Of a stretch of DNA of 53,699 nucleotides, positions 33,515 to 43,597 are shown piece after piece (the stretch's first letter is position 1; every line of letters starts with the position of its first letter). Source of the stretch: an uncultured Bacteroidales bacterium (GTDB taxonomy: Bacteria > Bacteroidota > Bacteroidia > Bacteroidales > FEN-979); contig CAISJJ010000356.1 of assembly GCA_903885595.1 (NCBI GenBank), positions 1-53,699 on the forward strand. Direction: 5' to 3'. The notes below the pieces were generated by a model. The model did not search any database. It was not told where the DNA came from and saw only the letters and a list, made by a program, of their open reading frames with translations. Position numbers and translations under genes: made by a program.

Positions 33515-35427
33515 CCTTAATCTTACTCCCGCTTGCATTCATATTCATCTACTCAGGTTTAAGGTTGTTACCCCGTCATGTTGACCTGTATGATCGATTC
33601 AACAGGGCTGTATTGATTTTTTCTCTTATGATCGTTTTTTCCACCGAGATACTGAGTCTTTTGAATCTTTATTCGTTTAATGGATTAACCCTTTTCTGGA
33701 CAATGTTCAATATAAGTTCACTGGTTTTTATTTCCATAAGGTACAAACATCTGCAAATTGAATTATTAAATTTCACAGTACTCCAAAAAATACGAAATTC
33801 CAATCGAATGGAACGGCTGTTTTGGATGATAATCATTTTACTGTTATCCGGATTATTATTTCAGGGACTGATTTACCCGCCAAACAACTGGGACTCGATG
33901 ACCTACCACATGGCACGGATTGTACACTGGGTGCAAAACAATAATGTAAATTATTATCCGACCAGTATCATAAGGCAATTATATCAGCCTCCGTTTGCTG
34001 AATTTTTTATCAGCCAGATATGTATCCTGTCAAAAACTGATATTTGGGCCAATTTTGTTCAGCTTTTTTTCCTGGTTTCAATTCTGTATATTATGGCAGG
34101 AATTGCCCGGGAATTGGGACTGCCGGCATATCAGCAATTACTGACACTTCTGCTTGTTATAACTATTCCCGAGGTTATCCTGCAGTCGTCGGGCACGCAG
34201 AATGACGTGGTTCTTTCTTACTTCATTGCCTCTTCCGTGTATTATTGTTTTACCTGTTATAAAAAAGGGTTTCCTGGTCAATTTTTATTTCTTGGCTTGT
34301 CGATCGGGTTAGCCATCCTGACAAAAGCAACAGCGTTTATATTTCTGGCGCCGGTTGTACTTGTATTTGCTCTCGCAGTTTTACTCCGGGAATTAAAGAG
34401 GAGGCAATGGGGATGGGTTTATAAATTTCTAATTCTTATTTTAACTGTATTGATGATCAATTGCGGTTTTTTTTATCGTAATTGCATGCTATCGGGCAAC
34501 ATCCTGGGAACGACGCAGTCGGACAACCGGTTATATGCCAACGAGGAGCATACACCGTCGGCATTAATTTCAAATATCACCAGGAATGCTGCACTCCACT
34601 ATGGAGTTCCGGTTTTTTCGGAGCTAGCTGAAAATACTGTCAGGATGGCTCATCGTTGGATGAGGATAGACCCTGAGAATCCTGGAACCACCTTCGCTTA
34701 TTATAAAGATTTCAAAGTCAATCCGTACGGAACACACGAAGACTATGGCGCCAACATTTTACAGGTATCCCTGATCCTGGTTATTTTTATAGCATGCTTA
34801 TTGTTTCCGCGAAAGGCAAAAAAAGAGATTTTATCCTATTTTCTTTTGATAATTCTGATGTTCCTGCTTTTTTGTTTCTATCTGAAATGGCAGCCATGGC
34901 ATTGCCGTTTGCATACGCCCCTGTTTATCCTGATCACCCCGGTCATGGCATATTTCCTGCTTACATTCATACCCAAGAAAATTTTCTTTGTAATTTTCCT
35001 CTTGATCTCTTTTTATGCATTATTGGTTATAACATTCAATTATTCGAGGCCGCTTTACAGGATGACACCTTATACGGCCGATATTAAGCTGACAGATGGC
35101 CGGTTTAAAAAATATTTTGCTAACAGGAACATTGTTTTTTCCGACTATCAGACAATACACGATTATATTAAGGCAAAGGATTATAAAAATATTGGATTGA
35201 AATTAGGTATAGACGACTGGGAATATCCTTTGTTTGTCGATGGTTTTAATCAACCTTTACGTGCTGTTCACATTGATGTTGAAAATATTAGCAGAGATAC
35301 TCCTGTCTCACGAATTGAAATTGATTGTATTGTTTCTACAGTGAAGAGTGAGGATTTGATGCATCAAGGGGTTAAATACCATATTTTTACACCAGAGAAC
35401 AGTATCCTTTTTTTGTACAAAAGATAA
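33511..35427 (+). CDS. Multi-membrane GT-C type glycosyltransferase
   Basis: This protein has 638 residues and about 12 membrane segments. After the second or third of these comes the substrate-loop pattern PNNWDSMTYHMARIVHW followed by YQPPFAEFFISQ, characteristic of GT39/ArnT-like membrane glycosyltransferases, with Asp as candidate catalytic base. The C-terminal ~130 residues form a soluble extracytoplasmic domain. It would use a polyprenyl-phosphate sugar made by one of the GT2 enzymes further downstream. It overlaps the GT4 gene by 4 bp and precedes another GT2 gene by 10 bp. Confidence 0.68.
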   Translation: MTLILLPLAFIFIYSGLRLLPRHVDLYDRFNRAVLIFSLMIVFSTEILSLLNLYSFNGLTLFWTMFNISSLVFISIRYKHLQIELLNFTVLQKIRNSNRMERLFWMIIILLLSGLLFQGLIYPPNNWDSMTYHMARIVHWVQNNNVNYYPTSIIRQLYQPPFAEFFISQICILSKTDIWANFVQLFFLVSILYIMAGIARELGLPAYQQLLTLLLVITIPEVILQSSGTQNDVVLSYFIASSVYYCFTCYKKGFPGQFLFLGLSIGLAILTKATAFIFLAPVVLVFALAVLLRELKRRQWGWVYKFLILILTVLMINCGFFYRNCMLSGNILGTTQSDNRLYANEEHTPSALISNITRNAALHYGVPVFSELAENTVRMAHRWMRIDPENPGTTFAYYKDFKVNPYGTHEDYGANILQVSLILVIFIACLLFPRKAKKEILSYFLLIILMFLLFCFYLKWQPWHCRLHTPLFILITPVMAYFLLTFIPKKIFFVIFLLISFYALLVITFNYSRPLYRMTPYTADIKLTDGRFKKYFANRNIVFSDYQTIHDYIKAKDYKNIGLKLGIDDWEYPLFVDGFNQPLRAVHIDVENISRDTPVSRIEIDCIVSTVKSEDLMHQGVKYHIFTPENSILFLYKR

Positions 35428-35437
35428 TCCAGCTTCA

Positions 35438-36232
35438 ATGCCTGAATCTCACAAAATATCTGTCATCACCCCCTCGTTAAACCAGGCATCATTTATTGAA
35501 AGAACCATCAGGAGTGTATTGGAACAGGAGGAGGTTCTTTTTAAGGAATATATTGTGATCGACGGAGCCTCAAACGATGACACACACACTATTCTTCAAA
35601 AGTACACAGGCCGGATAAAATGGATCTCAGAGCCTGATAACGGGCAGGCCGATGCCATTAACAAGGGAATTGCCATGGCTACAGGCGAAATTATCGGGTG
35701 GCTGAATTCCGATGATGTCTATGCTCCCGGGGCATTGCAAAAAGTTATTCATTACTTTGATGAACATCCTGAATGCCAGTGGTTGTATGGAAAATGCAAA
35801 ATTATTGACGAAGAGGACAAGGAAATCCGGAAATGGCTGACTAAATATAAGGATTTCAGAATTCGGAAATTTACGAAAGAAAGCCTGTTGATCGAAAACT
35901 GTATTTCCCAGCCAGCTGTGTTTTTCAGAAAAAGCGCATTTAATAAAGTCGGACCTTTGGCGACCGGTCTTCCTTTTGCTATGGACTATGATCTGTGGCT
36001 CAGGTTCGCCAGGGATTACCACCCGGGAATTGTTCCCGATTACCTGGCAGGTTTCAGGGTTCATATGCACTCAAAAAGCAACCGGAATTCCCGGGAACAG
36101 TTCATCGAGCAGTATCATATTCATGAGAAATATGATAAGCGCCGGGTTTATTTGTTTCTCCATCGCATTTTTATGTACACGACCATTTACGGGTACTGGC
36201 TCATCGCGCAGCTGAGGAACCGGAAATCCTGA
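35438..36232 (+). CDS. GT2 glycosyltransferase
   Basis: This 264-residue protein has a GT-A fold with ISVITPSLNQASFIERTI, YIVIDGASNDDT, SEPDNGQADAINKGIAMATGE, and the metal-binding segment LNSDDVY. The acceptor-side motif PFAMDYDLWLRFARD is also typical. It is a cytoplasmic, single-domain transferase of the type common in capsule and O-antigen loci. It is the last gene of the plus-strand operon; a palindrome overlapping its stop codon may contribute to termination between it and the convergent gene. Confidence 0.85.
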   Translation: MPESHKISVITPSLNQASFIERTIRSVLEQEEVLFKEYIVIDGASNDDTHTILQKYTGRIKWISEPDNGQADAINKGIAMATGEIIGWLNSDDVYAPGALQKVIHYFDEHPECQWLYGKCKIIDEEDKEIRKWLTKYKDFRIRKFTKESLLIENCISQPAVFFRKSAFNKVGPLATGLPFAMDYDLWLRFARDYHPGIVPDYLAGFRVHMHSKSNRNSREQFIEQYHIHEKYDKRRVYLFLHRIFMYTTIYGYWLIAQLRNRKS

Positions 36233-36254
36233 ATCAGACTGACCGGTTCAGGAT
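36226..36254. terminator. Weak palindrome between convergent genes
   Basis: ATCCTGAA (36226-36233) and TTCAGGAT (36247-36254) form an 8-bp stem with a 13-nt loop spanning the stop codon of the GT2 gene. No T-run follows on either strand, so termination activity is uncertain. Confidence 0.35.
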
Positions 36255-36314
36255 GCATTTCTGAAAATTCGAACTGCCGGATTTCACTTTTGAATTGCCA
36301 GATGAATAAATGGG

Positions 36315-37190
36315 TCAGTGATCCTGATTTCGCCGGATCAGCGAAAGTTGCTCTGCAATCAAACCCAGCAGGAAAAGCAATATTCCGGTAATTATTCCGA
36401 GAAGGCTTCCCATACTTACCCCCCGGCCCTGAATTAGCAGTGGAACACCCCATAATCCGGTGACAAAAATGCAAAGCAAAGCCAATGGCAGGAAAATTTT
36501 CATAGGATTGAAGAGAATCACGATATGGATAACCTCCATGATGGTTTGAAAAGCTGTTTCAATGCCAATGGCGCTTTTTCCATGCCTTCGCTTCTGCACC
36601 GATATAGATTCTTCAAGAACCAGGTGACGGTTATTGATAAAAACCAGGGTCATTATATCGCTGAAAGCCATGGTATCAGGGACAAGATTCAGGTATTTTT
36701 TAACAAGATCAGTCCTGTATATCTTCATTCCCGAATTGAGATCATAAATCGGAACGGTCATGAGTACCTTGGCGAGGGCACGAATTAAACTCTTTCCTAT
36801 TCCCCGGTACCATGACCCTGATTTGGCACCTTTTCTTGACCCCACAACCAAATCGGCATCCCGGGTGACAATCATATCAAACAACCGGTCAATATCGTTC
36901 GTAGCATGCTGACCGTCTGCATCAAACGTAATGGCATATTCGGTATCGCACATTGCAAGACCGGTTTTCAGAGCCGCGCCGTAACCTTTGTTCAGTTTGT
37001 GATTAAGTATTGTTACCTGGTCAATGGTCGCAAATTGCTGAAGTATTTCTCTTGAACCATCATTTGAACCATCATTGACAATAATGATGTTCCAGCTCTT
37101 TTCACAGCAATATTGAATAATCCCGGGCATTAACGTGGTGAGGCTGCCTGATTCATTAAACACCGGAATAATGACTGATAGCTGGCTCAT
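36315..37190 (-). CDS. Polyprenyl-phosphate sugar synthase-like GT2 (DPM1-like) with two membrane helices
   Basis: This protein has 291 residues. The GT2 domain opens LSVIIPVFNESGSL, then IIIVNDGSNDGS, NKGYGAALKTGLAM and the metal site FDADGQH, as in dolichyl-phosphate mannose synthase and bacterial relatives. Residues ~225-280 form two membrane helices, a common arrangement in enzymes that load a sugar onto undecaprenyl phosphate. It would provide the lipid-linked donor for the nearby GT-C proteins. It is the last gene of a three-gene minus-strand operon (39540-40274, 37219-39531, 36315-37190). Confidence 0.82.
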   Translation of the reverse strand: MSQLSVIIPVFNESGSLTTLMPGIIQYCCEKSWNIIIVNDGSNDGSREILQQFATIDQVTILNHKLNKGYGAALKTGLAMCDTEYAITFDADGQHATNDIDRLFDMIVTRDADLVVGSRKGAKSGSWYRGIGKSLIRALAKVLMTVPIYDLNSGMKIYRTDLVKKYLNLVPDTMAFSDIMTLVFINNRHLVLEESISVQKRRHGKSAIGIETAFQTIMEVIHIVILFNPMKIFLPLALLCIFVTGLWGVPLLIQGRGVSMGSLLGIITGILLFLLGLIAEQLSLIRRNQDH

Positions 37191-37218
37191 GGGTACAAGG
37201 TTGATAGCTTTCTATTTA

Positions 37219-39531
37219 CTAACATGTGACAATATAAAACCGGTTAATGATCATGATGATAGAATAAGTGAGCGTAAACAGGGCAAAGGAGATAATCACC
37301 CAGGGTAAAAGATGACTTTGGAAAACGGAGACATTTTGAATTCCAGATGGTTTACTCATTGCTGTGGCTGCTTTGCCCTTTATTGGTTTTACCGGGGCTT
37401 TTGTGACGGTCTTATCAAAATATCCGGTAACTGCCTGCTGATAAAAAAGAATAAAAAACAAAGGGGCTAAAGGGATGAAATACCTTCCCTGAACACCAAC
37501 GATATAGGGAACCCCGACAATATTGCTGTAAAGATATAAACCTGTTTCTATCAGGAGAACAGAGGAAATAAAAATGGTCAGCAAAATAAATTTCCTGGCG
37601 ATGCCAATCCGTATCGTGCTTGCGGGATTTATCAGCGCAACCAACAACAGGATCGTAATAAACAGATAAACGATTGAATCGGGCAACCCGGTGTCATTAA
37701 ATCCAAAAAGTCCTACAAAACTGGTCATGTAGAGCCCGAAGTATTTTGTGATAGAATTGACCAGGATCCCGAGAAATCGGACAGGATTGTCGAAAATGAA
37801 CTTTTTCTGTGCGGTGGCATTGAAAGGGCTTTCAGCAGGAGGTGGAGGTGAAGTGTTCGCAATTTGCTGGTTTCCAGATGGTGCCTGGTTTGGCTGCGGT
37901 TTTTGATCCGAAGCGCCGCCAACGGTTTTTGTCTCAGTTTGACTGGTGCCTGGTTCCTTATCTGAAAGAATTGGAGTAAGATTTAAATCTGTTATTTCAG
38001 CGGGGTTGGGTGTAAATGTCATCGCATGGGCATTTGAAATAAAGAGCGACTGCAAGGCCCCAATCGCCGACGACCAGAACTGCGAGACCAGGATAGCAGA
38101 AAGTAGCAGCCCGGCAAATATAATCGCAAACCTCTTTATCGATCCGATTTTTGAAACAGGAATAATCAGAAATACCAGCAGAATAAGGAAATAGGGAAGT
38201 TTACAAAACGATAATAGCAGGGTGAGTAAAAACAGGATGAAAAGGGCTTTGCGGGGAATGGTCGATTGTTGGCTGAATGCCAGCCGCAGGATAAAAGCAA
38301 AGAGCAGGAATGAAAGGCTGATCGTTGAAGCATCATAGGATGCCGAGGCCATTTGAGAGACTGTCATGGGCATCACACCCAGCAAAAAAAACAGCCATTT
38401 TTGAACCGGAGTAATTTTGATGGCAAGAAAGACCAGTCCAATGGCAGCCAGGAGATTAAAAAGCCGGCTGGCATATAAAAACCAGATTGGTGAGTCGGTG
38501 AAAATCCGTGACACTGCAATTCCCAAAGCCTGGGGAAGGTAGGGGATGGTGAAACTGAGAGCTTCAACCTGGGATCTGACTCCGGATTCCAGTTTAACAT
38601 TCGCCAGGGCAAGAATCTCAGCTTTACTCGTCTTTTCCCATGATTTAAACTTCATCCTTTCACCGGGTGCAGTAATGGTTTGAAGTGATTTAGGAGCCTC
38701 ATAGGGTTTGCTTGAAAAATTTAATTCTGAAATCTGGTAGGAACGATAAAAGTGAGCAGGTTCATCGGGCGTTTGAAAAGGAGGTGTAATATAAAGAAAT
38801 ATTGCTCCGAAAACAGTCGCAATTACAAGGAAGGCATATTCGGGGTATAACCTGAGGGGTAATAATAATTGTTTGATTTGTTTGATGAAAATTATTATTG
38901 TTGTAATGATGACGGCCACAATCAGAAAAAGAAAAAATGAAAAGGTAAACAAGGGATGATTGGTTTCATGTGTTTTAACGCCGATACTGCCCTCCAGGTG
39001 CGTGATTTCCTTTGGATTGGAAATGGTCGAAATTAAGTCGTCGTTCTGAATGCGCGCTACCGAGAAAACACCAAAAGCGCTTTTCTTATTCAGTGGAATG
39101 GTAATATAGTTCGCGGGACTACCATCAACAGAACTCAGGCATACCAATACTTTTTTGCCCTTTCCGATCTCAATGGGCTTCTTCAATTTAAATGGGTAAT
39201 AATCGGCTTTAACGATCTCACGGGAAGAAAACCGTCTGGAAAAAAGAATCTGCCCCGACTCATCAACAATCAGCATAACGGTTTCGTTGATTCCATCATT
39301 GTTGATCCGGCCGATGTAAAGATCAATCTGCGCCAGATAGTCCTTTTTCATCGTGATTTCCTGGATAAAAACATTGCCGGGAAGTACCTGGCCAAAGTCG
39401 GCATTGTTGCTCAAGTCGACCTCCTGCGTGGGAAATAAGTTAAATTTTATCCCCGAAAAGGAAATAACTGACAATGCAAACAGAAAAAATATCATTCCAG
39501 AAATCAGCGGTTTGTTTATTCTCATCAGCAA
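37219..39531 (-). CDS. DUF2142-type large membrane protein
   Basis: This protein has 770 residues. A first membrane helix is followed by an extracytoplasmic beta-rich domain (~35-190). About eleven membrane segments come next, starting near the marker PPFQTPDEPAHFYRSYQIS, which is typical of DUF2142 proteins of surface-polysaccharide loci and resembles the acidic first loop of GT-C enzymes. A long Pro/Gln/Thr-rich loop lies at ~530-580. The reaction is not established; a GT-C transferase or polymerase is plausible. It lies 8 bp downstream of one DPM1-like gene and 28 bp upstream of another, supporting use of lipid-linked sugars. Confidence 0.75.
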   Translation of the reverse strand: MLMRINKPLISGMIFFLFALSVISFSGIKFNLFPTQEVDLSNNADFGQVLPGNVFIQEITMKKDYLAQIDLYIGRINNDGINETVMLIVDESGQILFSRRFSSREIVKADYYPFKLKKPIEIGKGKKVLVCLSSVDGSPANYITIPLNKKSAFGVFSVARIQNDDLISTISNPKEITHLEGSIGVKTHETNHPLFTFSFFLFLIVAVIITTIIIFIKQIKQLLLPLRLYPEYAFLVIATVFGAIFLYITPPFQTPDEPAHFYRSYQISELNFSSKPYEAPKSLQTITAPGERMKFKSWEKTSKAEILALANVKLESGVRSQVEALSFTIPYLPQALGIAVSRIFTDSPIWFLYASRLFNLLAAIGLVFLAIKITPVQKWLFFLLGVMPMTVSQMASASYDASTISLSFLLFAFILRLAFSQQSTIPRKALFILFLLTLLLSFCKLPYFLILLVFLIIPVSKIGSIKRFAIIFAGLLLSAILVSQFWSSAIGALQSLFISNAHAMTFTPNPAEITDLNLTPILSDKEPGTSQTETKTVGGASDQKPQPNQAPSGNQQIANTSPPPPAESPFNATAQKKFIFDNPVRFLGILVNSITKYFGLYMTSFVGLFGFNDTGLPDSIVYLFITILLLVALINPASTIRIGIARKFILLTIFISSVLLIETGLYLYSNIVGVPYIVGVQGRYFIPLAPLFFILFYQQAVTGYFDKTVTKAPVKPIKGKAATAMSKPSGIQNVSVFQSHLLPWVIISFALFTLTYSIIMIINRFYIVTC

Positions 39532-39539
39532 TTCTTCAT

Positions 39540-40274
39540 TTATGGTTTCCGGTAGATTTTAAAGTTCGCCATGTTGTTTTTCTGAAGGAGGTGACGTATG
39601 GATGTTTGAAGTACTCCAAATCCGTAAGCAATACTTCGTTTGAAATTTATGGATGATCCTTCAGGAAAGTACTTGGTCGGACAGGTGATCTCTGCAATTT
39701 CAAACCCCGCGTACAGTATTTGTGAAAGCATCTGGTTATCAAACACAAAATCATCCGAGTTTGCCTTATAGTTGATCGATTCAAGTACAGTTCTTGAAAA
39801 AGCACGGTAACCCGAATGATATTCAGAGAGTTTTTCATTCATCAATAAATTCTGAATAAATGAAAGCATCCGGTTTGAAAAGTACTTGTACAGAGGCATA
39901 TGTCCTTTCAATGCGCCTTTTCCTAAAATACGCGAACCGATTACCACTGGGTAAAGACCACTGGCGATCAGATGGGCCATGGCTGGAATTAATCTTGGAG
40001 TGTACTGATAATCAGGATGAAGCATAATTACAATATCGGCCCCTAACCCGAGCGCGGTGTCGTAACAGGTCTTCTGGTTCCCTCCGTATCCCTTATTTTT
40101 ATCATGCCTGATTATCTTTGTAATTGGCATGGAATGCGCAAGCTGATATGTGTTATCGGTACTTGCATCATCGACCAGTACAATTCCGTCGACGATATCC
40201 ATGGGAACTTCAGAAATTGTTTGCCTGAGGGTTTTTTCTGCATTGTAGGCAGGCATGACAACAATGACTTTCAT
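39540..40274 (-). CDS. Polyprenyl-phosphate sugar synthase-like GT2 (DPM1-like)
   Basis: MKVIVVMPAYNAEKTL at 40274 is the preferred start (244 residues); ATG 40286 would add four residues. Motifs are GIVLVDDASTDNT, NKGYGGNQKTCYDTAL and the metal site MLHPDYQY, where the usual DADGQ is replaced by HPDYQ, as in a recognised subgroup. It has no membrane helices, unlike the second DPM1-like enzyme at 36315. The predicted role is transfer of a sugar from a nucleotide donor to undecaprenyl phosphate, or direct glycan synthesis. It is first in its operon. Confidence 0.8.
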   Translation of the reverse strand: MKVIVVMPAYNAEKTLRQTISEVPMDIVDGIVLVDDASTDNTYQLAHSMPITKIIRHDKNKGYGGNQKTCYDTALGLGADIVIMLHPDYQYTPRLIPAMAHLIASGLYPVVIGSRILGKGALKGHMPLYKYFSNRMLSFIQNLLMNEKLSEYHSGYRAFSRTVLESINYKANSDDFVFDNQMLSQILYAGFEIAEITCPTKYFPEGSSINFKRSIAYGFGVLQTSIRHLLQKNNMANFKIYRKP

Positions 40275-40342
40275 TTTGTGGATCATGAGGGACTGTCAGC
40301 TTTAATTTGCATCCATGAATACAATTATTATGGTATTTTAAG

Positions 40343-40350
40343 CAAAATTA
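40343..40350 (-). promoter_or_regulatory. Candidate -7 box for the DUF2142/DPM1-like operon
   Basis: On the minus strand the bases read TAATTTTG (TAnnTTTG), 57-69 bp before the two possible ATGs. No TTG is found at the usual spacing. Confidence 0.4.
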
Positions 40351-40575
40351 GTTAATTCGGGCAATATTAAAAAAGATATGCATTCGATCCCCACTTAGCC
40401 TCTATCGGGAGTTATTTACATTATAAACCGGTAACTTGTTTCTAATCAAATTACTGGTTTGCCAGTTTTTCCTCCTGGTTTTATCAGAAATAATTATTTA
40501 CATTTACATTTTGGATTCAATTTTTGGCGTGTTGATCGCATCTAAAAAATTTTTAGCAAATACATCTTGGTCAAA

Positions 40576-42234
40576 ATGGGAAAGATAAAGAAACCTCAGG
40601 ACAAAAAGCAGGTGAAACAGGCATCAAAGCCAATTCCAAAAGTAAAACCGGGTACAGTCACGATTATTTTTCTTGGATTGATTCTTTTATTTATCGGTTA
40701 TATCCGAATCCGGTTATTGTCATTTCCATTAGAACGGGATGAGGGTGAATATGCCTACTTCGGGCAGTTGATCCTGCAGGGTTTTCCACCTTACAGTCTT
40801 GCCTATAACCTGAAATTGCCGGGAACCTATTATAGTTATGCACTTATCATGTTTCTGTTCGGGCAAACGACGGTAGGCATACATTTGGGGCTATTGTTTC
40901 TAAACCTTGGATCAATTGTTTTTCTCTTTCTTATTGCAAAAAAACTCTTTAATGATTTTGTGGCAATTCTGGCCGCCGCATCATTCGGAGTTCTTGGATG
41001 TAGCCCTGCCATGCTTGGGCAAGCGGCACATGCAACACATTTCGTCACTTTTTTCATGCTTGCAGGGGTCTATTTGCTAATCCTGGCTTTTGAGAAGAAT
41101 AAACTCCACTTTTATTTGCTTTCAGGGGTTATGATGGGGATGGCATTTCTGATGAAGCAATCGGGTATTTTTTTTACTCTTTTTGGATGCGTAATGATCC
41201 TCCTGTTCTTTTTATCAACCCCGAAAATGATTGTTTCAGGCATTTTGCGATTCGCCTGCTATATCGTCGGATTTTGTATTCCCCTTGGCCTGGTTTTTTT
41301 AATCATGTATATTTCAGGCGTTTTCGAAAAATTCTGGTTCTGGACAATGACCTATCCCGGTGTTTATGCTTCAAGAGTCCCGGTTTCGGAGGCCTGGAAC
41401 TATTTCACAATGAACTTTATTCCAATTGTAAAGTCTTCAATGGGGTTATGGATTGGAGCTGCGTTAGGAGCGCTAAGTTTATTTTTTTACCCTGACAAAG
41501 TCAGGAGCAGGATTTTCATAGGAGTTTTCCTGTTTTTTTCATTCCTGACGGTTGTTCCTGGTTTTTATTTCAGATCTCACTATTTTATTCCATTACTGCC
41601 GGTAATTGGAATTCTGTGTGGGTTGGTTCTTGATTTGCTCAATAAGAAGATTCAAAAATCTTTTGGCTTCATCACCTATGTTTCAGGCTTTGTGTTTTTT
41701 CTTTTATTTGCCAACACCCTGGCAAGTAATAAAGAATATTATTTTACAAGTGATCCGGTGGTGTTATGCAAGAAAATCTACGCGGGAAATCCATTTACTG
41801 AATCGCTCCCGATAGCAAAATACCTGCAGGAAAACACAACAGAAAAGGATAAAATTTGTGTTTTTGGTTCTGAACCACAAATCTATTTCTATTCAAAGCG
41901 GCAAGCTGCCAGTGGATATATCTATATGTATGATCTGGTTTTTGATCATAAATTTGTTAAAAATTTGCAGGAGGACATGTTTCGCGCTATTGAAAAGGCA
42001 AAACCCAAATTTGTAGTTTTTGTTTCATGTCCTTTTTCATGGCTGCCTGAGAAGGGCGTCAGTGATACTGTTTTCAGATGGATCGACTCTTATATCCGTG
42101 AAAACAGGTATCTGCCAACTTGTATCGCAGATATTTCCATTGATGGATTCACTAATTATGTATGGAATGAAGAAGCTTTGCGATACAGGCCGCAGTCGGG
42201 CACAAATATCACGGTGCTGAAAAGACCTGATTAG
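40576..42234 (+). CDS. Multi-membrane GT39-like glycosyltransferase
   Basis: ATG 40576 is preferred (552 residues); TTG 40567 would add three. After a basic cytoplasmic tail (KIKKPQDKKQVKQ) comes the first membrane helix and then ERDEGEYAYFGQLILQG, the acidic motif of PMT/ArnT-type GT-C enzymes, with GTYYSYALIMFLFG further along. About eleven membrane segments and a small C-terminal soluble domain follow. It transfers a sugar from polyprenyl phosphate outside the inner membrane. It stands alone, divergent from the DUF2142 operon, and marks the right end of the polysaccharide region. Confidence 0.72.
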   Translation: MGKIKKPQDKKQVKQASKPIPKVKPGTVTIIFLGLILLFIGYIRIRLLSFPLERDEGEYAYFGQLILQGFPPYSLAYNLKLPGTYYSYALIMFLFGQTTVGIHLGLLFLNLGSIVFLFLIAKKLFNDFVAILAAASFGVLGCSPAMLGQAAHATHFVTFFMLAGVYLLILAFEKNKLHFYLLSGVMMGMAFLMKQSGIFFTLFGCVMILLFFLSTPKMIVSGILRFACYIVGFCIPLGLVFLIMYISGVFEKFWFWTMTYPGVYASRVPVSEAWNYFTMNFIPIVKSSMGLWIGAALGALSLFFYPDKVRSRIFIGVFLFFSFLTVVPGFYFRSHYFIPLLPVIGILCGLVLDLLNKKIQKSFGFITYVSGFVFFLLFANTLASNKEYYFTSDPVVLCKKIYAGNPFTESLPIAKYLQENTTEKDKICVFGSEPQIYFYSKRQAASGYIYMYDLVFDHKFVKNLQEDMFRAIEKAKPKFVVFVSCPFSWLPEKGVSDTVFRWIDSYIRENRYLPTCIADISIDGFTNYVWNEEALRYRPQSGTNITVLKRPD

Positions 42235-42283
42235 CCTTGCACAACTGCCGGCACAAGAAGCATCTCTTATTACGGATACTTCT

Positions 42284-42291
42284 TACCTTTG
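42284..42291 (+). promoter_or_regulatory. Probable -7 box for sufS
   Basis: TACCTTTG matches TAnnTTTG about 80 bp before the sufS ATG. The identical octamer occurs upstream of sufE and dxs in this window. No TTG is seen at the usual -33 position. Confidence 0.5.
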
Positions 42292-42372
42292 CATCGTAAG
42301 CGCTGATATTTGAAGCAAATCTTTTTTAAGGTCAGGTAGTCCCCTTGAAATTTTTCATTTTACCTTTAATCC

Positions 42373-43593
42373 ATGTCAATAGATATCAATAAAATCCGTG
42401 AAGATTTTCCCATCCTGCAGCAACAGATTTATAAACGGCCGTTGGTCTATTTTGATAATGCCGCCTCTACCCAGAAACCCAGGCAGGTCATCGATGCCAT
42501 ATGTACCTATTACGAAAGGGACAACTGCAACATCCATCGGGGCGTACATTATCTCAGCGTTAAAGCGACAGAAGCCTATGAAGAGACCCGCAAGGAGGTT
42601 TGTGAGTTTATCAATGCCAGAAACACCCATGAGATCATCTTTACCAAAGGCGCCACCGAATCCCTGAACCTGGTGGCCGGTTCATTTGGTAAAAGGTACA
42701 TACACGAAGGGGATGAGGTGATTACGACCATTATGGAGCACCACTCTAATTTTGTTCCCTGGCAGCAGATGTGCATGGAACGAGGTGCAAAACTGCGCAT
42801 TGCCGGCATTGATGAAAAAGGAGATCTGGATCTTGATGAGATGAGAGGCATGATGAATGAAAAGACCCGGCTCATCGCCCTGACCCATGTTTCAAATGTT
42901 CTGGGAACCATAAATCCCGTAAAGGAGATCGTTGCCATTGCGCATCAGCACGACATTCCTGTTTTACTGGACGGGGCCCAGGGGGTATCACACCTGCCGG
43001 TGGACATGCAGGAGCTCGATTGTGATTTTTACTGTTTTTCAGGTCATAAGATGTATGCCCCCATGGGAACAGGTGTGCTATACGGGAAAGAGAAGTTCCT
43101 TGAAGCGTTGCCTCCCTATCAGCTTGGCGGAGAGATGATCAAAGATGTGTATATTGACCGGACAACCTTCAATGAATTACCCTTCAAGTTTGAAGCCGGG
43201 ACGCCGAATGTCGAAGGTGTAATGGGGCTAAGGGCTGCCATTCAGTACCTTAAAAATCTTGGCATGGCCGAAATAGCTGCTTACGAAAATGAACTGCTTG
43301 CCTATGCCACCGATAAACTCTCAGGAATTGAAGGCGTAACATTATTTGGCACATCAGTGCACAAAGCAAGCCTGGTTTCTTTCCTCATCGGCGATATCCA
43401 TCCCTATGATGCCGGAATGATCATCGATAAAATGGGTGTCGCGGTGAGAACGGGTCATCATTGTGCCATGCCGTTGATCGATTTTCTGAAAATCCCGGGC
43501 ACGGTGCGTGCTTCCTTTGCCTTTTACAACACCTTTGAAGAGATTGATAAACTGGCTGAAGCGGTAATGAGAGTCAAACAAATGTTTTCCTGA
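42373..43593 (+). CDS. sufS: Cysteine desulfurase SufS
   Basis: This 406-residue protein has the normal SufS length. It is a PLP enzyme that takes sulfur from cysteine for Fe-S cluster assembly. Motifs are YFDNAASTQKPRQV, NIHRGVHYLS, TKGATESLN, the PLP-binding Lys226 in SGHKMYAPMGTG, and the catalytic Cys364 in RTGHHCAMP, which fits the group II (SufS) active-site loop. Its partner SufE is encoded about 2.7 kb downstream and a SufT-like protein further on, but sufB, sufC and sufD are not in the window. The pspC gene is convergent with only 10 bp between stops. Confidence 0.96.
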   Translation: MSIDINKIREDFPILQQQIYKRPLVYFDNAASTQKPRQVIDAICTYYERDNCNIHRGVHYLSVKATEAYEETRKEVCEFINARNTHEIIFTKGATESLNLVAGSFGKRYIHEGDEVITTIMEHHSNFVPWQQMCMERGAKLRIAGIDEKGDLDLDEMRGMMNEKTRLIALTHVSNVLGTINPVKEIVAIAHQHDIPVLLDGAQGVSHLPVDMQELDCDFYCFSGHKMYAPMGTGVLYGKEKFLEALPPYQLGGEMIKDVYIDRTTFNELPFKFEAGTPNVEGVMGLRAAIQYLKNLGMAEIAAYENELLAYATDKLSGIEGVTLFGTSVHKASLVSFLIGDIHPYDAGMIIDKMGVAVRTGHHCAMPLIDFLKIPGTVRASFAFYNTFEEIDKLAEAVMRVKQMFS

Positions 43594-43597
43594 CGAT

